Assembly: GCA_016744435.1 (NCBI GenBank)
Contig: JADGEJ010000005.1
Span: 77,567 to 110,687, forward strand
Reading direction: 5' to 3'
From: Lentibacter sp.
Lineage (GTDB): Bacteria > Pseudomonadota > Alphaproteobacteria > Rhodobacterales > Rhodobacteraceae
DNA: 33,121 bases
Shown here piece by piece: positions 8,540-17,590 of the stretch (its first letter is position 1; every line of letters begins with the position of its first letter). The notes under the pieces were generated by a model. That model did not search any database and was not told the origin of the DNA. It was given only the letters and a program-made list of their open reading frames with translations. A program made the position numbers and the translations under genes.

Positions 8540-8651
8540 AGTTGCCTCCGATTTTTGCGCAAATAAGTTCAAAATACTTGAGCGAGGTCAAGGTACGCAT
8601 TGCTCGTATCGACTACAGTGGTGACGAAATTTGACAGGAGGACTAAGTGCG

Positions 8652-9569
8652 ATGACTGAACCAAAGGTACAAGCTGCAACACCAGAGAAAAAAGAGCCAA
8701 TTGCGAAGGCTGGAAAGCCGACAGTGGAAGAGGTGCGCAGCGCCTTTGAGAAAGGGAATTACCCTTACACCGACAAGATTGGCCGCAAAGACTACGAAAG
8801 CCAGAAAGCTGCGCTTCAGGCCGAGCTTCTGAAAGTTCAGCACTGGGCTCAGGAAACTGGCCAGAAGTTTGTTATGATCTTTGAGGGCCGTGATGCGGCG
8901 GGCAAGGGCGGCACGATCAAGCGCTTCACTGAGCATTTGAATCCGCGGTCTGCGCGCGTTGTGGCATTGAACAAGCCCACAGAAGAGGAGCGCGGCCAGT
9001 GGTATTTTCAGCGCTACATCCAGCACCTGCCGACAGACGGTGAAATGGTGCTGTATGACCGTTCATGGTATAATCGCGCCGGTGTTGAGCGCGTGATGGG
9101 CTTTTGTGAGCCAGCCGAATACCTTGAGTTCATGCGCCAGACACCTGACTATGAGCGGATGCTCACCCGCTCAGGGATCAGGCTCTACAAATACTGGTTC
9201 TCGGTCACCCAAGAAGAGCAGCGCGCGCGCTTTAAGAGCCGCGAGACTGACCCTTTGAAACAGTGGAAGCTCAGCCCAATTGACAAGGCCTCCTTGAACA
9301 AGTGGTCAGACTATACAGAAGCCAAAGAGGCGATGTTCTTTTACACAGACACCGCCGATGCGCCTTGGACAGTGGTTAAGTCGAACGACAAGAAACGCGC
9401 GCGTCTGGCCTGTATGCGCCACTTCCTTTCAAGCTTTGATTACCCGGGTAAGGACTATGACGTCGTTGGGCAGCCTGACCCGCTAATCTGCTCAAGCGCA
9501 AACCATGTGATTCACCGCTCTGAGCATATTCTGGGGGCATCTCTGCACCCGGATCAGCGCCGCTCGTAA
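8652..9569 (+). CDS. ppk2: Polyphosphate kinase 2
   Basis: A 305-residue single-domain PPK2 enzyme, which moves phosphate between polyphosphate and nucleotides. Walker A is GRDAAGKGG (79-87). The Walker B-like segment LYDRSWYNR (134-142) and the block KYWFSVTQEEQRARF (180-194) are typical of class I, whose members mainly phosphorylate nucleoside diphosphates from polyphosphate. Substrate preference between ADP and GDP is not decided by this reading. The first 20 residues are a Lys/Glu/Ala-rich, probably disordered tail. The ATG at 8652 is preceded by AGGAGG (8636-8641). A TTG-started extension would begin inside the upstream purine-rich leader and was dropped. A terminator follows. Confidence 0.93.
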   Translation: MTEPKVQAATPEKKEPIAKAGKPTVEEVRSAFEKGNYPYTDKIGRKDYESQKAALQAELLKVQHWAQETGQKFVMIFEGRDAAGKGGTIKRFTEHLNPRSARVVALNKPTEEERGQWYFQRYIQHLPTDGEMVLYDRSWYNRAGVERVMGFCEPAEYLEFMRQTPDYERMLTRSGIRLYKYWFSVTQEEQRARFKSRETDPLKQWKLSPIDKASLNKWSDYTEAKEAMFFYTDTADAPWTVVKSNDKKRARLACMRHFLSSFDYPGKDYDVVGQPDPLICSSANHVIHRSEHILGASLHPDQRRS

Positions 9570-9592
9570 CTCAACGGGCTGAAACTTGCCAT

Positions 9593-9630
9593 CAAACGGG
9601 GTGCCACATTGTAGGTGCCCCGTTTTCAAT
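9593..9630 (+). terminator. Probable terminator after ppk2
   Basis: AAACGGGG (9593-9600) pairs with CCCCGTTT (9618-9625), with further imperfect pairs inside. A short T run follows (9623-9626). It lies 24 nt after the ppk2 stop and just before the DUF1007 gene, so that gene probably has its own promoter or relies on read-through. Confidence 0.6.
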
Positions 9631-9644
9631 TTATGTGGGTGGGT

Positions 9645-10280
9645 ATGAGACTTCTGACTGTCATTTTGGCCTGTATGGCCACACAGGTTTGGGCGCACCC
9701 GCATGTGTTTGTTGACACGGGCCTCAAGCTTGTTGTCAGCGATGCTGGCGAGGTGACAGGCGTTGAAGTCCAGTGGCGCTATGACGAGCTTTACTCTCTG
9801 CTGATCTTGGAAGACATGGAGCTTGATCCTGATTTTGACGGCAAACTCACTGAAGTTGAGCTCATGCAGCTCAATGGCTTTGATTTGAAATGGGTCAAAG
9901 GTTTTGAAGGCGATCTTTACGCCAGAGCGGGCGGCAAGGCTCTTAGCCTTGGAGTGCCGGAGAACCGCGGCACAAGTGTTGTCGACGGTCAGATCATTAG
10001 CCGCCACTATCGTACGATCACTGGCGCGGGCAAAGAAGTGCAACTGAAAGCCTATGATCCGACCTATTACACAGGTTACGATCTGGTGCTGGGTGTTGGT
10101 TTGCCAAAAGGCTGCAAACTTTCTGTCATCAAAGCCGATGTGAAAGCTGCTAACGCGAAGGTGAGAGCGATCTTGGGCGATGACATGGATAGGCTCGCAA
10201 GTGATCCAAACGCTGATTGGCCCGCAGTGGGCGAAGCTTATGCTGACGAAGTGAGGGTGACATGCGGCGCTGGCTCTTAG
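9645..10280 (+). CDS. DUF1007 family periplasmic protein
   Basis: A 211-residue protein of the DUF1007 family (COG3683). It opens with a Sec-type signal peptide, [17 protein letters not shown], followed directly by [14 protein letters not shown], the hallmark of the family in which the mature protein begins with His residues. An acidic segment, [18 protein letters not shown], resembles an EF-hand-like metal or calcium loop. DUF1007 genes commonly sit beside NicO-type nickel/cobalt permeases, as here: the permease gene starts 19 nt before this stop. A role in metal handling in the periplasm is therefore inferred. In-frame starts also exist at 9633 and 9615. I chose 9645 because of the purine-rich GTGGGTGGGT before it. 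Confidence 0.85.
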   Translation: MRLLTVILACMATQVWAHPHVFVDTGLKLVVSDAGEVTGVEVQWRYDELYSLLILEDMELDPDFDGKLTEVELMQLNGFDLKWVKGFEGDLYARAGGKALSLGVPENRGTSVVDGQIISRHYRTITGAGKEVQLKAYDPTYYTGYDLVLGVGLPKGCKLSVIKADVKAANAKVRAILGDDMDRLASDPNADWPAVGEAYADEVRVTCGAGS

Positions 10281-11173
10281 GGTGTTTCCTTCTTTTGATC
10301 GTCGCGGGGGCTGTTTGGCTCTGGGGGCTGGGCGGTGCAGATGAATTGCGCGCTTGGGCCTCTGACGGGCAGCGCGACGTGCAAAACGCGATGGCACGGT
10401 TGCTGCGTGCCTTGAAGCGCGGTGAGCCGGGGGCATGGGCCAGTCTGATGGGGCTTTGTTTTGCTTACGGTTTTTTTCATGCTGCGGGGCCGGGGCACGG
10501 AAAGCTTTTGATCGGCGGCTATGGCGCGGCACAGCAGGTGCCCGTTTTGCGGCTGTCGATCTTGGCAGTCCTGTCAAGCCTTGGGCAGGCCGCGATGGCT
10601 GTCATGCTAGTTTATGCTGGCGTGTTTTTGCTTGGCCTGACACGCGAAGCTATGACGGGTTTGGCTGAAAACTGGATGGAGCCAGCGTCTTACGTGGCGA
10701 TAGCGCTTGTTGGGCTGTGGCTCGCACTACGCGGTGCGCGGAAACTCTGGCGCCAAAGAAAACACCAAAAGCATCACGATCATCACCATGATGATGATCA
10801 TCATGTGCATGATGACGGCACTTGTTCTTGTGGGCACAAACACGGGCCGAGCGCAGAAGAGGCTGCAAATGTTCACAGCTTGCGAGACGCGCTTATGCTG
10901 ATCGGGGCTGTGGCGATCCGGCCCTGTACGGGGGCTCTATTTCTATTGATCCTGACATGGCGCTTGGACCTTGACTGGGCCGGTATCGCTGGCGCTTTCG
11001 CAATGGGGCTTGGTACGGCGAGTGTGACCGTGGCTGTCGCCGTTGCAGCAGTGATGTTTCGCACAAGCATGCTAGCACAAGTTGGCAGTGGAGCGGGCGC
11101 GGCGCGGTTGTCGGCAATCGTTGAGGTGGCGGCAGGGGCCGTTGTGATGCTGGCGGCACTATCGCTTTTGTAG
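10262..11173 (+). CDS. NicO/RcnA-type nickel-cobalt permease
   Basis: A 303-residue inner-membrane protein with about six to seven predicted helices. The family motif HAAGPGHGK is at 73-81, and [10 protein letters not shown] at 220-229 is the second conserved block. Between them a cytoplasmic or periplasmic loop (168-195) is extremely rich in His and Asp (for example [15 protein letters not shown]) and holds CSCGHKH, which fits metal binding. NicO and RcnA proteins move Ni or Co ions, inward or outward depending on the subgroup; the His-rich loop is typical of the RcnA type, which exports. The direction here is not proved. It overlaps the DUF1007 gene by 19 nt and so is likely translated by coupling. 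Confidence 0.9.
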   Translation: MRRWLLGCFLLLIVAGAVWLWGLGGADELRAWASDGQRDVQNAMARLLRALKRGEPGAWASLMGLCFAYGFFHAAGPGHGKLLIGGYGAAQQVPVLRLSILAVLSSLGQAAMAVMLVYAGVFLLGLTREAMTGLAENWMEPASYVAIALVGLWLALRGARKLWRQRKHQKHHDHHHDDDHHVHDDGTCSCGHKHGPSAEEAANVHSLRDALMLIGAVAIRPCTGALFLLILTWRLDLDWAGIAGAFAMGLGTASVTVAVAVAAVMFRTSMLAQVGSGAGAARLSAIVEVAAGAVVMLAALSLL

Positions 11174-11338
11174 CGCCAGACGTGAAATTGCGACATGTAC
11201 AAGCGCGCAAAGCACAAGGGCGGTTGGAAAACTCACCACGACAGACAGCGCAATAAGCACCCAAAGCAAGTTGATATAGCCCATGATAAGGCAAGCATTC
11301 GTATAGTCTGGAGCAGATGAAGCTTGACGACCGCGCAT
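11159..11338 (-). CDS. Small membrane protein of unknown function
   Basis: A 59-residue protein that I do not recognise. The ATG at 11338 has AAGGGA about 9 nt upstream, better than the GTG at 11353. A polar N-terminus of about 15 residues is followed by one long or two short hydrophobic segments ([20 protein letters not shown], then [15 protein letters not shown]) and a basic end, LQKR. This fits a small inner-membrane protein with two helices. Its end overlaps the convergent NicO permease gene by 15 nt. It could be an independent gene or a metal-transport accessory, but nothing in the sequence decides. Confidence 0.55.
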   Translation of the reverse strand: MRGRQASSAPDYTNACLIMGYINLLWVLIALSVVVSFPTALVLCALVHVAISRLALQKR

Positions 11339-11387
11339 AAGATGTCCCTTCACGCGATCATGCTAGACTAGTCCTGCGAAGATCGCG

Positions 11388-12500
11388 TTAACAATCGCGC
11401 GAGGCTTGTTCCAGAGCCAAGGGGAGCGCAGCGGCAAAGGCCGCAAGATCGGCTTCTTTACCGCAACTTACGCGAATGCAGCGGTTCTGCGGGGCAATAA
11501 AGGGCATGCGCACGAAGACGCCCTGTGCGACGAGCCTATCAAGCACTGCTTTGGCAAGCACCCCGTCGCGGCCACAGTCGATGGCAACAAAGTTGGTGGC
11601 CGAGGGCACGGTTGTGAGCCCGCTCGCCTCAGCGATGCGTGTGATTTCAGCCCGCGCTGAAGCGATCTGCGCGAGGGTGTCTTGCAAGTAGTTTTGATCG
11701 GCGAGTGCCGCGAGCGCACCAGCTTGGCTGATGCGGTTCATGCCAAAATGATTGCGGATTTTGTTGAAGCTGGTGATCAGCTCATCGGCACCCATCGCAT
11801 AGCCGACACGCGCGCCTGCCATGCCGTAGGCCTTCGAGAAGGTGCGCATTCGAACCACACGCGGATCATCGATCTCGACGGGCGCAGCGGTGCCTTCAGG
11901 GGCAAGCTCCACGTAAGCTTCATCCAGTATCAGCAAGCAGCCGTCGGGCAAGTTGTCAAGCGCGCGAACAACATCAGCACCCTTGGTCCAAGTTGCCATA
12001 GGGTTGTCAGGGTTGGCGAAGTAAACAAGCTTTGCACCAGTTTCGTGGGCCTTCGCGATCAGCGCTGGCAGGTCTTCGTGATCGTCGCGGTAGGGTACCT
12101 TCTGCAAAGTGCCGCCAAAGCCTGCGACGTGGTAGTTGAAAGTCGGGTAAGCTCCGTCGGATGTGACGACGCTGTCGCCCTCTTCAACGATCAGGCGCAC
12201 AAGATAGCCCAAGAGCCCGTCGATGCCCTCGCCGACCATGATGTTGTCGGGGCTAACACCATGATGCGCTGCAAGGGCGTGGCGCAGGTCGTGGTTTTCT
12301 GAATCGCCATACATCCAGACGTCGGGCACCGCTGCTTGCATGGCCGCAATCGCGTTGGGCGAGGGGCCAAAGACGCTTTCGTTGGCACCAATGCGCGCTA
12401 TGAAGGTTTGCCCAGAGGCACGTTCGTGCGCTTCAGGGCCGACAAAGGGCACAGTTGCGGGCAGGCTTTGGGCGAGTTTTGTATGGCGAGGATATGTCAT
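11388..12500 (-). CDS. HisC-like PLP aminotransferase (class I/II)
   Basis: A 370-residue fold-type I aminotransferase close to histidinol-phosphate aminotransferase. Visible motifs are ARIGANESVFGPSP near the N-terminus, NPDNP (163-167), LDEAY (192-196) and FSKAYGMAGARVG (221-233) with Schiff-base Lys223. Members act on histidinol phosphate, aromatic amino acids or related substrates. No his genes are adjacent, so it may be a second HisC-like copy or an aromatic aminotransferase. The frame continues 27 codons upstream, but ATG 12500 gives the usual start MTYPRHTKLAQSLP; its ribosome binding site is poor. It is divergent from the Tat-signal gene at 12594. Confidence 0.85.
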   Translation of the reverse strand: MTYPRHTKLAQSLPATVPFVGPEAHERASGQTFIARIGANESVFGPSPNAIAAMQAAVPDVWMYGDSENHDLRHALAAHHGVSPDNIMVGEGIDGLLGYLVRLIVEEGDSVVTSDGAYPTFNYHVAGFGGTLQKVPYRDDHEDLPALIAKAHETGAKLVYFANPDNPMATWTKGADVVRALDNLPDGCLLILDEAYVELAPEGTAAPVEIDDPRVVRMRTFSKAYGMAGARVGYAMGADELITSFNKIRNHFGMNRISQAGALAALADQNYLQDTLAQIASARAEITRIAEASGLTTVPSATNFVAIDCGRDGVLAKAVLDRLVAQGVFVRMPFIAPQNRCIRVSCGKEADLAAFAAALPLALEQASRDC

Positions 12501-12593
12501 GGGGGGAGTTAACCCAAAGCAAGCGCATACGGCAAGGGCTTGAAAACGTGCTAAACGTGCATACATGAGAATGGTTCGCAAGAGGAGCGCATC

Positions 12594-12770
12594 ATGTCCA
12601 AATTAACCCGCCGCAGTTTTATCGCCAGTTCAGTGTCTAGTGCCGTTGCCGCAGGCTCGTTGCGCAGCTTGCCCCGAGCTGTCAGTAGCCAAGGCGGGCG
12701 GCGCATTTTGACGCTGGTTTATGACAAATCGCTTGGCATGATGCGGGCCATTGAGCGCGTTGTGCCTTAA
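12594..12770 (+). CDS. Tiny protein with a Tat-type signal peptide
   Basis: A 58-residue gene with a good ribosome binding site (GAGGAG). The N-terminus MSKLTRRSFIASS carries the twin-arginine motif (TRRSFI) followed by a short Ala/Ser/Val-rich stretch, so Tat export is predicted. What remains after the signal is only about 25-35 residues, ending RILTLVYDKSLGMMRAIERVVP. I recall similar small Tat-signal proteins in roseobacters, but no function is known. A weak hairpin (GCCT/AGGC at 12764-12778) with seven T may end the transcript. The crotonase gene follows 60 nt downstream in the same direction. Confidence 0.7.
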   Translation: MSKLTRRSFIASSVSSAVAAGSLRSLPRAVSSQGGRRILTLVYDKSLGMMRAIERVVP

Positions 12771-12830
12771 CGTCAGGCTTTTTTTGATGCCCTTAGGGCG
12801 CTAGGCTTTTCTCAACCAAAGGAGAAAGCC

Positions 12831-13619
12831 ATGGCCCGCGTTTCAGTCGAGATCAAAGATCACATTGCCTACGTCACCCTCACGCGGGGCGACAAAATGA
12901 ACGGTGTTGACCAAGATATGGGCGAGGCGCTGATCGCCGCCGCACATGGCTTGCAAGACAACGAAAGCCTGCGTGCTGTCGTGCTTTCAGGCGAAGGGCG
13001 TGCCTTTTGTGCGGGGCTAGATGTGGCCAGCTTTGGCAAACTCGCGGGGGGCAACGCCGAGGACATCGTCATGCCGCGCACCTATGGCAATGCCAACATG
13101 TATCAAGAACTGGTGCTTGCGTGGCGACGCTTGCCTGTTCCTGTGATCGCAGCGCTGCATGGAGTGGCCTATGGCGCGGGTTTCCAGCTTTGCTCGGCGG
13201 CCGACATTCGCATTGCGCACCCTGAAACCAAACTCTCGATCATGGAGATGAAATGGGGCCTCGTGCCAGACATGGGGGGTATGGCGCTTTGGCCTGCCTA
13301 CCTGCGCTCTGATGTGATCCGCCAACTGTCTTACACTGCTGAGCAAGTCGATGCCCAGCAAGGCCTTGTCTGGGGGTTGGTCACCGAGCTGTCAGACACA
13401 CCGCTTGAGCGCGCGACAGAGCTGGCAGAGGTGATTGCATCCAAGAGCCCGTCGGCCATCCGCGCGGCAAAGCGTTTGATCGAAGTTGCCGAAAATGGCG
13501 CCGACGAAGACACGGTGCTGCTCGCAGAAAGCCGCGAACAGACTGACTTGATCGGCAAGCCACACCAGATGGAAGTTATCATGGCAAACATGCAAAAGCG
13601 GGCGCCGAACTTCGGCTAA
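12831..13619 (+). CDS. Crotonase-fold enoyl-CoA hydratase/isomerase
   Basis: A 262-residue crotonase superfamily protein acting on acyl-CoA in the cytoplasm. The oxyanion-hole segments are FCAGLDVASF (59-68) and GVAYGAGFQLCSAADIRIA (111-129). Glu139 and Asp147 in EMKWGLVPDMGG (138-150) match the spacing of the Glu/Asp pair in dienoyl-CoA isomerases. Gln119 stands where classical hydratases have Glu and dienoyl-CoA isomerases have Asp. So a standard enoyl-CoA hydratase reaction is not assured, and an isomerase or other crotonase reaction is possible. The start at 12831 has AAAGGAG. Its stop overlaps the convergent membrane-protein gene by 4 nt. Confidence 0.88.
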   Translation: MARVSVEIKDHIAYVTLTRGDKMNGVDQDMGEALIAAAHGLQDNESLRAVVLSGEGRAFCAGLDVASFGKLAGGNAEDIVMPRTYGNANMYQELVLAWRRLPVPVIAALHGVAYGAGFQLCSAADIRIAHPETKLSIMEMKWGLVPDMGGMALWPAYLRSDVIRQLSYTAEQVDAQQGLVWGLVTELSDTPLERATELAEVIASKSPSAIRAAKRLIEVAENGADEDTVLLAESREQTDLIGKPHQMEVIMANMQKRAPNFG

Positions 13620-14098
13620 GCTTGCGTTTGCGGCGCGCGTAGAATGAACAGCGCGCGCCCGAGAAAGCTGCCAGAAGCGAGCGCCAGAGTTGCGGCGAAA
13701 CCCCCTTGAAAATAGGCGCTTGCAAGAATGTCTGGTGCAACAGCGGTTAGCACGCCAACAACAAAGTTCGCCGAGAACAGGATGAGGATGACAACGAGCG
13801 TCAAGCCTTCGCCTGTGAGGTGAACCCGCTTGCCTGTTTTTGAGAGTAACCGGCTCGCTTGAAAGCGATATCCGAAAAAGGCTCCGCCCAAATAGGCGAG
13901 TAAGAAGACAGCCCAAATTCCCGCAGATGTCGCGATATTGTTGACCGAGTTAAGTGACAGCAAACCAAGCAATGGCAAAAAGTAGATCGGCAGCGCAAGT
14001 GTTTGTCGGGTTCGCATGGCGTTAAAGCCAATCACCAGCAGAAGCACAAGAAGCGGCCAGACCCAAAGGGGCGCACCTGAGAAAACCTGCGACATCAT
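13616..14098 (-). CDS. Unrecognised multi-pass membrane protein
   Basis: A 160-residue protein with about four or five hydrophobic segments: WVWPLLVLLLVIGFNAM, LALPIYFLPLLGLLSL, IWAVFLLAYLGGAFFGY, LTLVVILILFSANFVVGVL and a last Ala/Leu-rich stretch. I do not recognise the family and see no catalytic motif. The ATG at 14098 (MMSQVF) overlaps the upstream gene's TGA as ATGA and has AAGGAG in front, so it is translated with the 73-residue gene. The frame stays open further upstream, but that part lies inside the upstream gene. The pair may form one membrane unit, by inference from coupling only. Confidence 0.75.
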   Translation of the reverse strand: MMSQVFSGAPLWVWPLLVLLLVIGFNAMRTRQTLALPIYFLPLLGLLSLNSVNNIATSAGIWAVFLLAYLGGAFFGYRFQASRLLSKTGKRVHLTGEGLTLVVILILFSANFVVGVLTAVAPDILASAYFQGGFAATLALASGSFLGRALFILRAPQTQA

Positions 14099-14316
14099 GA
14101 GCGCTCCTTCTTCTCGGGGTTGGCGAGCAGCATGATAAACATACCGACTATGGCCATCAGCCCGTAGCCAAAGACTGGCCCGAGCAGCGTTACGCAACCG
14201 ACCAGCGCCCCGACGGCAATGGCCCGTTGAACAAGGCGGCGTGTGCGGGCCGGAGCGTTTGGCCCTGCAACAAGGTTCGTCATGGTTTCGGTAAGCTCGG
14301 TGATGATGTTTAGCAT
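14095..14316 (-). CDS. Unrecognised small membrane protein, coupled to the next gene
   Basis: A 73-residue protein starting MLNIITELTETMTNLVAGPN, then a basic stretch (ARTRRLVQRA) and two hydrophobic segments (AIAVGALVGCVTLLGPVFGY and GLMAIVGMFIMLLA), ending in charged PEKKERS. The ATG at 14316 has AAAGGA; an upstream ATG at 14355 lacks a good site. Its stop overlaps the start of the 160-residue membrane-protein gene (ATGA). It is divergent from valS. Function unknown. Confidence 0.65.
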   Translation of the reverse strand: MLNIITELTETMTNLVAGPNAPARTRRLVQRAIAVGALVGCVTLLGPVFGYGLMAIVGMFIMLLANPEKKERS

Positions 14317-14489
14317 GTCGTGTCCTTTAGGTGTTGAGTTTGTCGGTGAACTCACAAAGCCTCAGGCCACCCAAACAAAACAAGCGCGCATACGTGAGCC
14401 GCAGCCCACGATGCGTGAATGACGTGCGCGCGACGCAGGCTGCATTGCCCCTTGGCCTTGGCCCGCGCATTCGCTAGACCCTGCGCAAG

Positions 14490-14495
14490 TATAAT
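14490..14495 (+). promoter_or_regulatory. Probable -10 box of valS
   Basis: TATAAT is a perfect consensus -10 hexamer, 22 nt before the valS ATG, giving a leader of about 16 nt. The -35 position (about 14467-14472, GCATTC) is poor. Inferred from the match only. Confidence 0.4.
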
Positions 14496-14517
14496 TCCCA
14501 AGCAAGGGCGACAGATC

Positions 14518-17500
14518 ATGGCGATGGAAAAGACATTCAATGCAAGCGAAGCCGAACCGCGCATCACCACGATGTGGGAGGAGGCCGGCGCGTTCCGTGC
14601 GGGGGCCAACCGCTCGCGCGACGAGAGCTTCACCATCATGATCCCGCCACCGAACGTGACAGGTGCTTTGCATGTCGGGCATGCATTTAACCTAACCTTG
14701 CAGGACATCCTTGTGCGTTGGCACCGGATGCGCGGCTTTGACACGCTCTGGCAGCCCGGCCAAGATCACGCAGGCATCGCCACACAGATGCAAGTCGAGA
14801 AGATGCTCGCAGCCACAGGCCAGCCGAAACGCGCCGAGCTTGGGCGCCAGAAGTTCCTTGAGAAAGTCTGGGAATGGAAGGGCGAATACGGCGGCACAAT
14901 TGTTGGCCAACAAAAGAGCCTTGGCTGCTCGTGCGACTGGGAGCGCAACGCTTTCACCATGGCGGGCGCTGAGGGCGACCCGCGGGTTGGCCACGAAAAC
15001 TCGCCGAATTTCCACGATGCTGTGATCAAGGTTTTCGTTGAGATGTATGAGCAGGGCCTCATCTATCGCGGCAAACGCCTCGTCAACTGGGACCCGCATT
15101 TTGAAACTGCGATCTCTGATCTTGAAGTTGAGAACGTCGAAGTTGCGGGCCACATGTGGCACTTCAAATACCCGCTCGCGAATGGTGCGACATATACCTA
15201 TGTCGAGAAAGACGAAGACGGCAACGTGACCCTCACGGAAGAGCGCGACTACATCTCGATCGCCACCACACGCCCTGAGACAATGCTGGGCGATGGCGCG
15301 GTTGCGGTGCACCCTGATGATGCGCGTTATGCGCCGCTCATTGGCAAGCTCTGCGAGATCCCTGTTGGGCCAAAAGAGCACCGCCGCCTGATCCCGATCA
15401 TCACCGATGAATACCCTGACATGACGTTCGGCTCGGGCGCTGTGAAGATCACCGGCGCGCATGACTTTAACGACTATGAAGTTGCCAAACGCGGCGGCAT
15501 TCCGATGTATCGTTTGATGGATACCAAGGGCGCGATGCGCGCTGACGGCGTGTCCTATGACGAAGCCGCGACTGTGGCGATGGCCGTCTCTAAGGGCGAG
15601 CAGGAGCTGAGCGTTGCCGAGGCCGACGCGCTTAACCTCGTGCCAGAAGAACTGCGCGGCCTTGACCGCTTTGAAGCGCGCAAGGCTGTTGTTGAGCAGA
15701 TCACCTCCGAAGGCCTTGCTGTCATGGTGTCTGAGACGTTTGAAGACGAGGACGGCGAGGCGCAAACACGGCTTGTCCCTTACGTTGAAAACAAGCCGAT
15801 CATGCAGCCGTTTGGTGACCGCTCTAAAGTGGTTATCGAGCCGATGCTGACAGACCAGTGGTTTGTTGACGCTGAGAAAGTCGTTGATCCGGCGCTTGAA
15901 GCTGTACGCTCTGGCGAGATCAAAATCATGCCGGAGTCGGGCGAGAAAACATACTACCATTGGCTTGATAACATTGAGCCTTGGTGCATCTCACGCCAGC
16001 TTTGGTGGGGGCACCAGATACCTGTTTGGTATGGGCCTTCGTCTGCGTCGGGTTTCAAAGATGAAGAGGGGAACTGGAGTATTGGGAAGTACTGGGATTG
16101 GAACAATCTTAAGGCATTCTGTGCGTCCACAAAAGATGAAGCGCTCTCTCAAGCTGAAGCTTACTATGGGCTACCAGCGCGGGTCATGTCTGAAGACCAC
16201 CTCAAAGAGTTAGAGGAGCAGGGGCAAGCGGTTCTGATTTATCGCGACCCCGATGTGCTCGACACGTGGTTCTCTTCAGGCCTCTGGCCGATCGGGACTT
16301 TGGGCTGGCCGGAAGACACTGACGAGATGAAGCGCTACTTCCCGACAGATGTTTTGATCACGGGTCAGGACATCCTGTTTTTCTGGGTGGCGCGGATGAT
16401 CATGATGCAGAAAGCCGTTGTTAAACAGGCGCCGTTTCACACGGTTTACCTGCACCAGCTCGTGCGCGACGAGAAGGGCAAGAAGATGTCCAAGACAACG
16501 GGCAACGTGATTGACCCACTTGAAATCGTTGACGAATTTGGCGCAGATGCGTTGCGGTTTACCAATGCGCAGATGGCGGCTTTGGGCGGGGTTCTCAAGC
16601 TGTCCAAGCAGAAGATCACGGGCTACCGGAACTTCACCACCAAGCTCTGGAATGCGTCGCGATTTGCCGAGATGCATGAAGCGATTGGCTCTGACGGGAC
16701 GATCCCGACGGCGGATGCAACGGCCAACAAGTGGATCATCGGCGAGACAGCCAAGGTGCGCGCAACCGTTGACCAAGCCCTTGAAGCCTACCGTTTCAAC
16801 GACGCTGCCAACGCGCTTTATGCGTTCGTTTGGGGCAAGGTTTGCGACTGGTATGTCGAGTTTTCCAAGCCACTTCTGATGGACGCAGACGACGCAACAA
16901 AGGCCGAAACACAGGCTGTGATGGCTTGGGTGATCGACCAATGCGTGATCCTGCTGCACCCGATTATGCCGTTCATCACCGAAGAGCTTTGGGGCACGTT
17001 GGGCGAGCGTCAGAAGATCCTCGCGCACACCGACTGGCCGACCTACGGCGCTGAACTTGTTGATGGAAAAGCCGATGCCGAGATGAACTGGGTGATTGGC
17101 CTCATCGAAGAAGTGCGCTCGGTGCGTGCGCAAATGCACGTGCCTGCGGGCCTCAAAGTGCCTGTCGTTGTGCGCAACATGGGGCCTGAAGCCAAGGCCG
17201 CATATGAGGGCAACGAAGCGCTCATCAAAAAGCTCGCGCGGATTGATGCGCTGCATGTGGTGGATGACTTCCCCAAGGGCACGGCGGCGCTGGGCATCAC
17301 GGGAGCCGAGTTCGGATTGCCGCTGGCGGACATCATCGACGTTGACGAAGAAAAGGCGCGGTTGGAGAAATCTCTTGGCAAGCTCGCCAAAGAGATCGGC
17401 GGCATGAAAGGGCGTTTGAACAACCCCAAGTTCGTCGCCAGCGCACCTGACGAAGTGGTCGAAGAGACCCGCGCCAACCTCGCGGAGCGCGAGGAAGAAG

Positions 17501-17544
17501 AGGGGCTGATGAAAGCCGCTCTGACGCGCTTGGCCGAGATCTAA
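14518..17544 (+). CDS. valS: Valyl-tRNA synthetase
   Basis: Attaches valine to tRNA-Val in the cytoplasm. A 1008-residue class I synthetase: [14 protein letters not shown] with HVGH at 52-55, an editing domain (about 200-460), KKMSKT (655-660, a KMSKS-type loop ending in Thr), an anticodon-binding region and a C-terminal coiled-coil arm from about 942 to the end. Residues 508-574, between VWYGP and [13 protein letters not shown], form an insertion relative to the simplest ValRS pattern, and its coding DNA is poorer in GC and uses less favoured codons. The start at 14518 (MAMEKTF) has a modest purine-rich site. A longer frame from 14419 adds residues unlike the family. A perfect -10 box lies just upstream. 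Confidence 0.97.
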   Translation: MAMEKTFNASEAEPRITTMWEEAGAFRAGANRSRDESFTIMIPPPNVTGALHVGHAFNLTLQDILVRWHRMRGFDTLWQPGQDHAGIATQMQVEKMLAATGQPKRAELGRQKFLEKVWEWKGEYGGTIVGQQKSLGCSCDWERNAFTMAGAEGDPRVGHENSPNFHDAVIKVFVEMYEQGLIYRGKRLVNWDPHFETAISDLEVENVEVAGHMWHFKYPLANGATYTYVEKDEDGNVTLTEERDYISIATTRPETMLGDGAVAVHPDDARYAPLIGKLCEIPVGPKEHRRLIPIITDEYPDMTFGSGAVKITGAHDFNDYEVAKRGGIPMYRLMDTKGAMRADGVSYDEAATVAMAVSKGEQELSVAEADALNLVPEELRGLDRFEARKAVVEQITSEGLAVMVSETFEDEDGEAQTRLVPYVENKPIMQPFGDRSKVVIEPMLTDQWFVDAEKVVDPALEAVRSGEIKIMPESGEKTYYHWLDNIEPWCISRQLWWGHQIPVWYGPSSASGFKDEEGNWSIGKYWDWNNLKAFCASTKDEALSQAEAYYGLPARVMSEDHLKELEEQGQAVLIYRDPDVLDTWFSSGLWPIGTLGWPEDTDEMKRYFPTDVLITGQDILFFWVARMIMMQKAVVKQAPFHTVYLHQLVRDEKGKKMSKTTGNVIDPLEIVDEFGADALRFTNAQMAALGGVLKLSKQKITGYRNFTTKLWNASRFAEMHEAIGSDGTIPTADATANKWIIGETAKVRATVDQALEAYRFNDAANALYAFVWGKVCDWYVEFSKPLLMDADDATKAETQAVMAWVIDQCVILLHPIMPFITEELWGTLGERQKILAHTDWPTYGAELVDGKADAEMNWVIGLIEEVRSVRAQMHVPAGLKVPVVVRNMGPEAKAAYEGNEALIKKLARIDALHVVDDFPKGTAALGITGAEFGLPLADIIDVDEEKARLEKSLGKLAKEIGGMKGRLNNPKFVASAPDEVVEETRANLAEREEEEGLMKAALTRLAEI

Positions 17545-17550
17545 ACGGCC

Positions 17551-17590
17551 TTAAGGGTTTGGTAATTGAGGTTGCCAAACCCTTAACTTT
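17551..17590 (+). terminator. Long hairpin after valS, probable terminator
   Basis: TTAAGGGTTTGG (17551-17562) pairs perfectly with CCAAACCCTTAA (17575-17586). Three more pairs inside (TAA with TTG) leave a 6-nt loop. It begins 6 nt after the valS stop. The T tract after it is short (CTTTCT), so termination efficiency is uncertain. Confidence 0.65.

Noticed and set aside
9492-10577. 361-codon minus-strand frame across ppk2, DUF1007 and NicO genes
   Set aside because: It spans three clear plus-strand genes and a terminator, and its product is Arg/His-rich without motifs.
12764-12785. Short hairpin with seven T after the Tat-signal gene
   Set aside because: The stem has only four pairs, too weak to list as a terminator on its own.
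14692-15960. 422-codon open frame on the minus strand inside valS
   Set aside because: It is antisense to well-conserved ValRS sequence, has no family motif, and is the kind of shadow frame that GC-rich codon use creates.
16276-17256. 326-codon minus-strand frame inside valS
   Set aside because: Antisense shadow of the ValRS catalytic and anticodon regions, with no recognisable domain.
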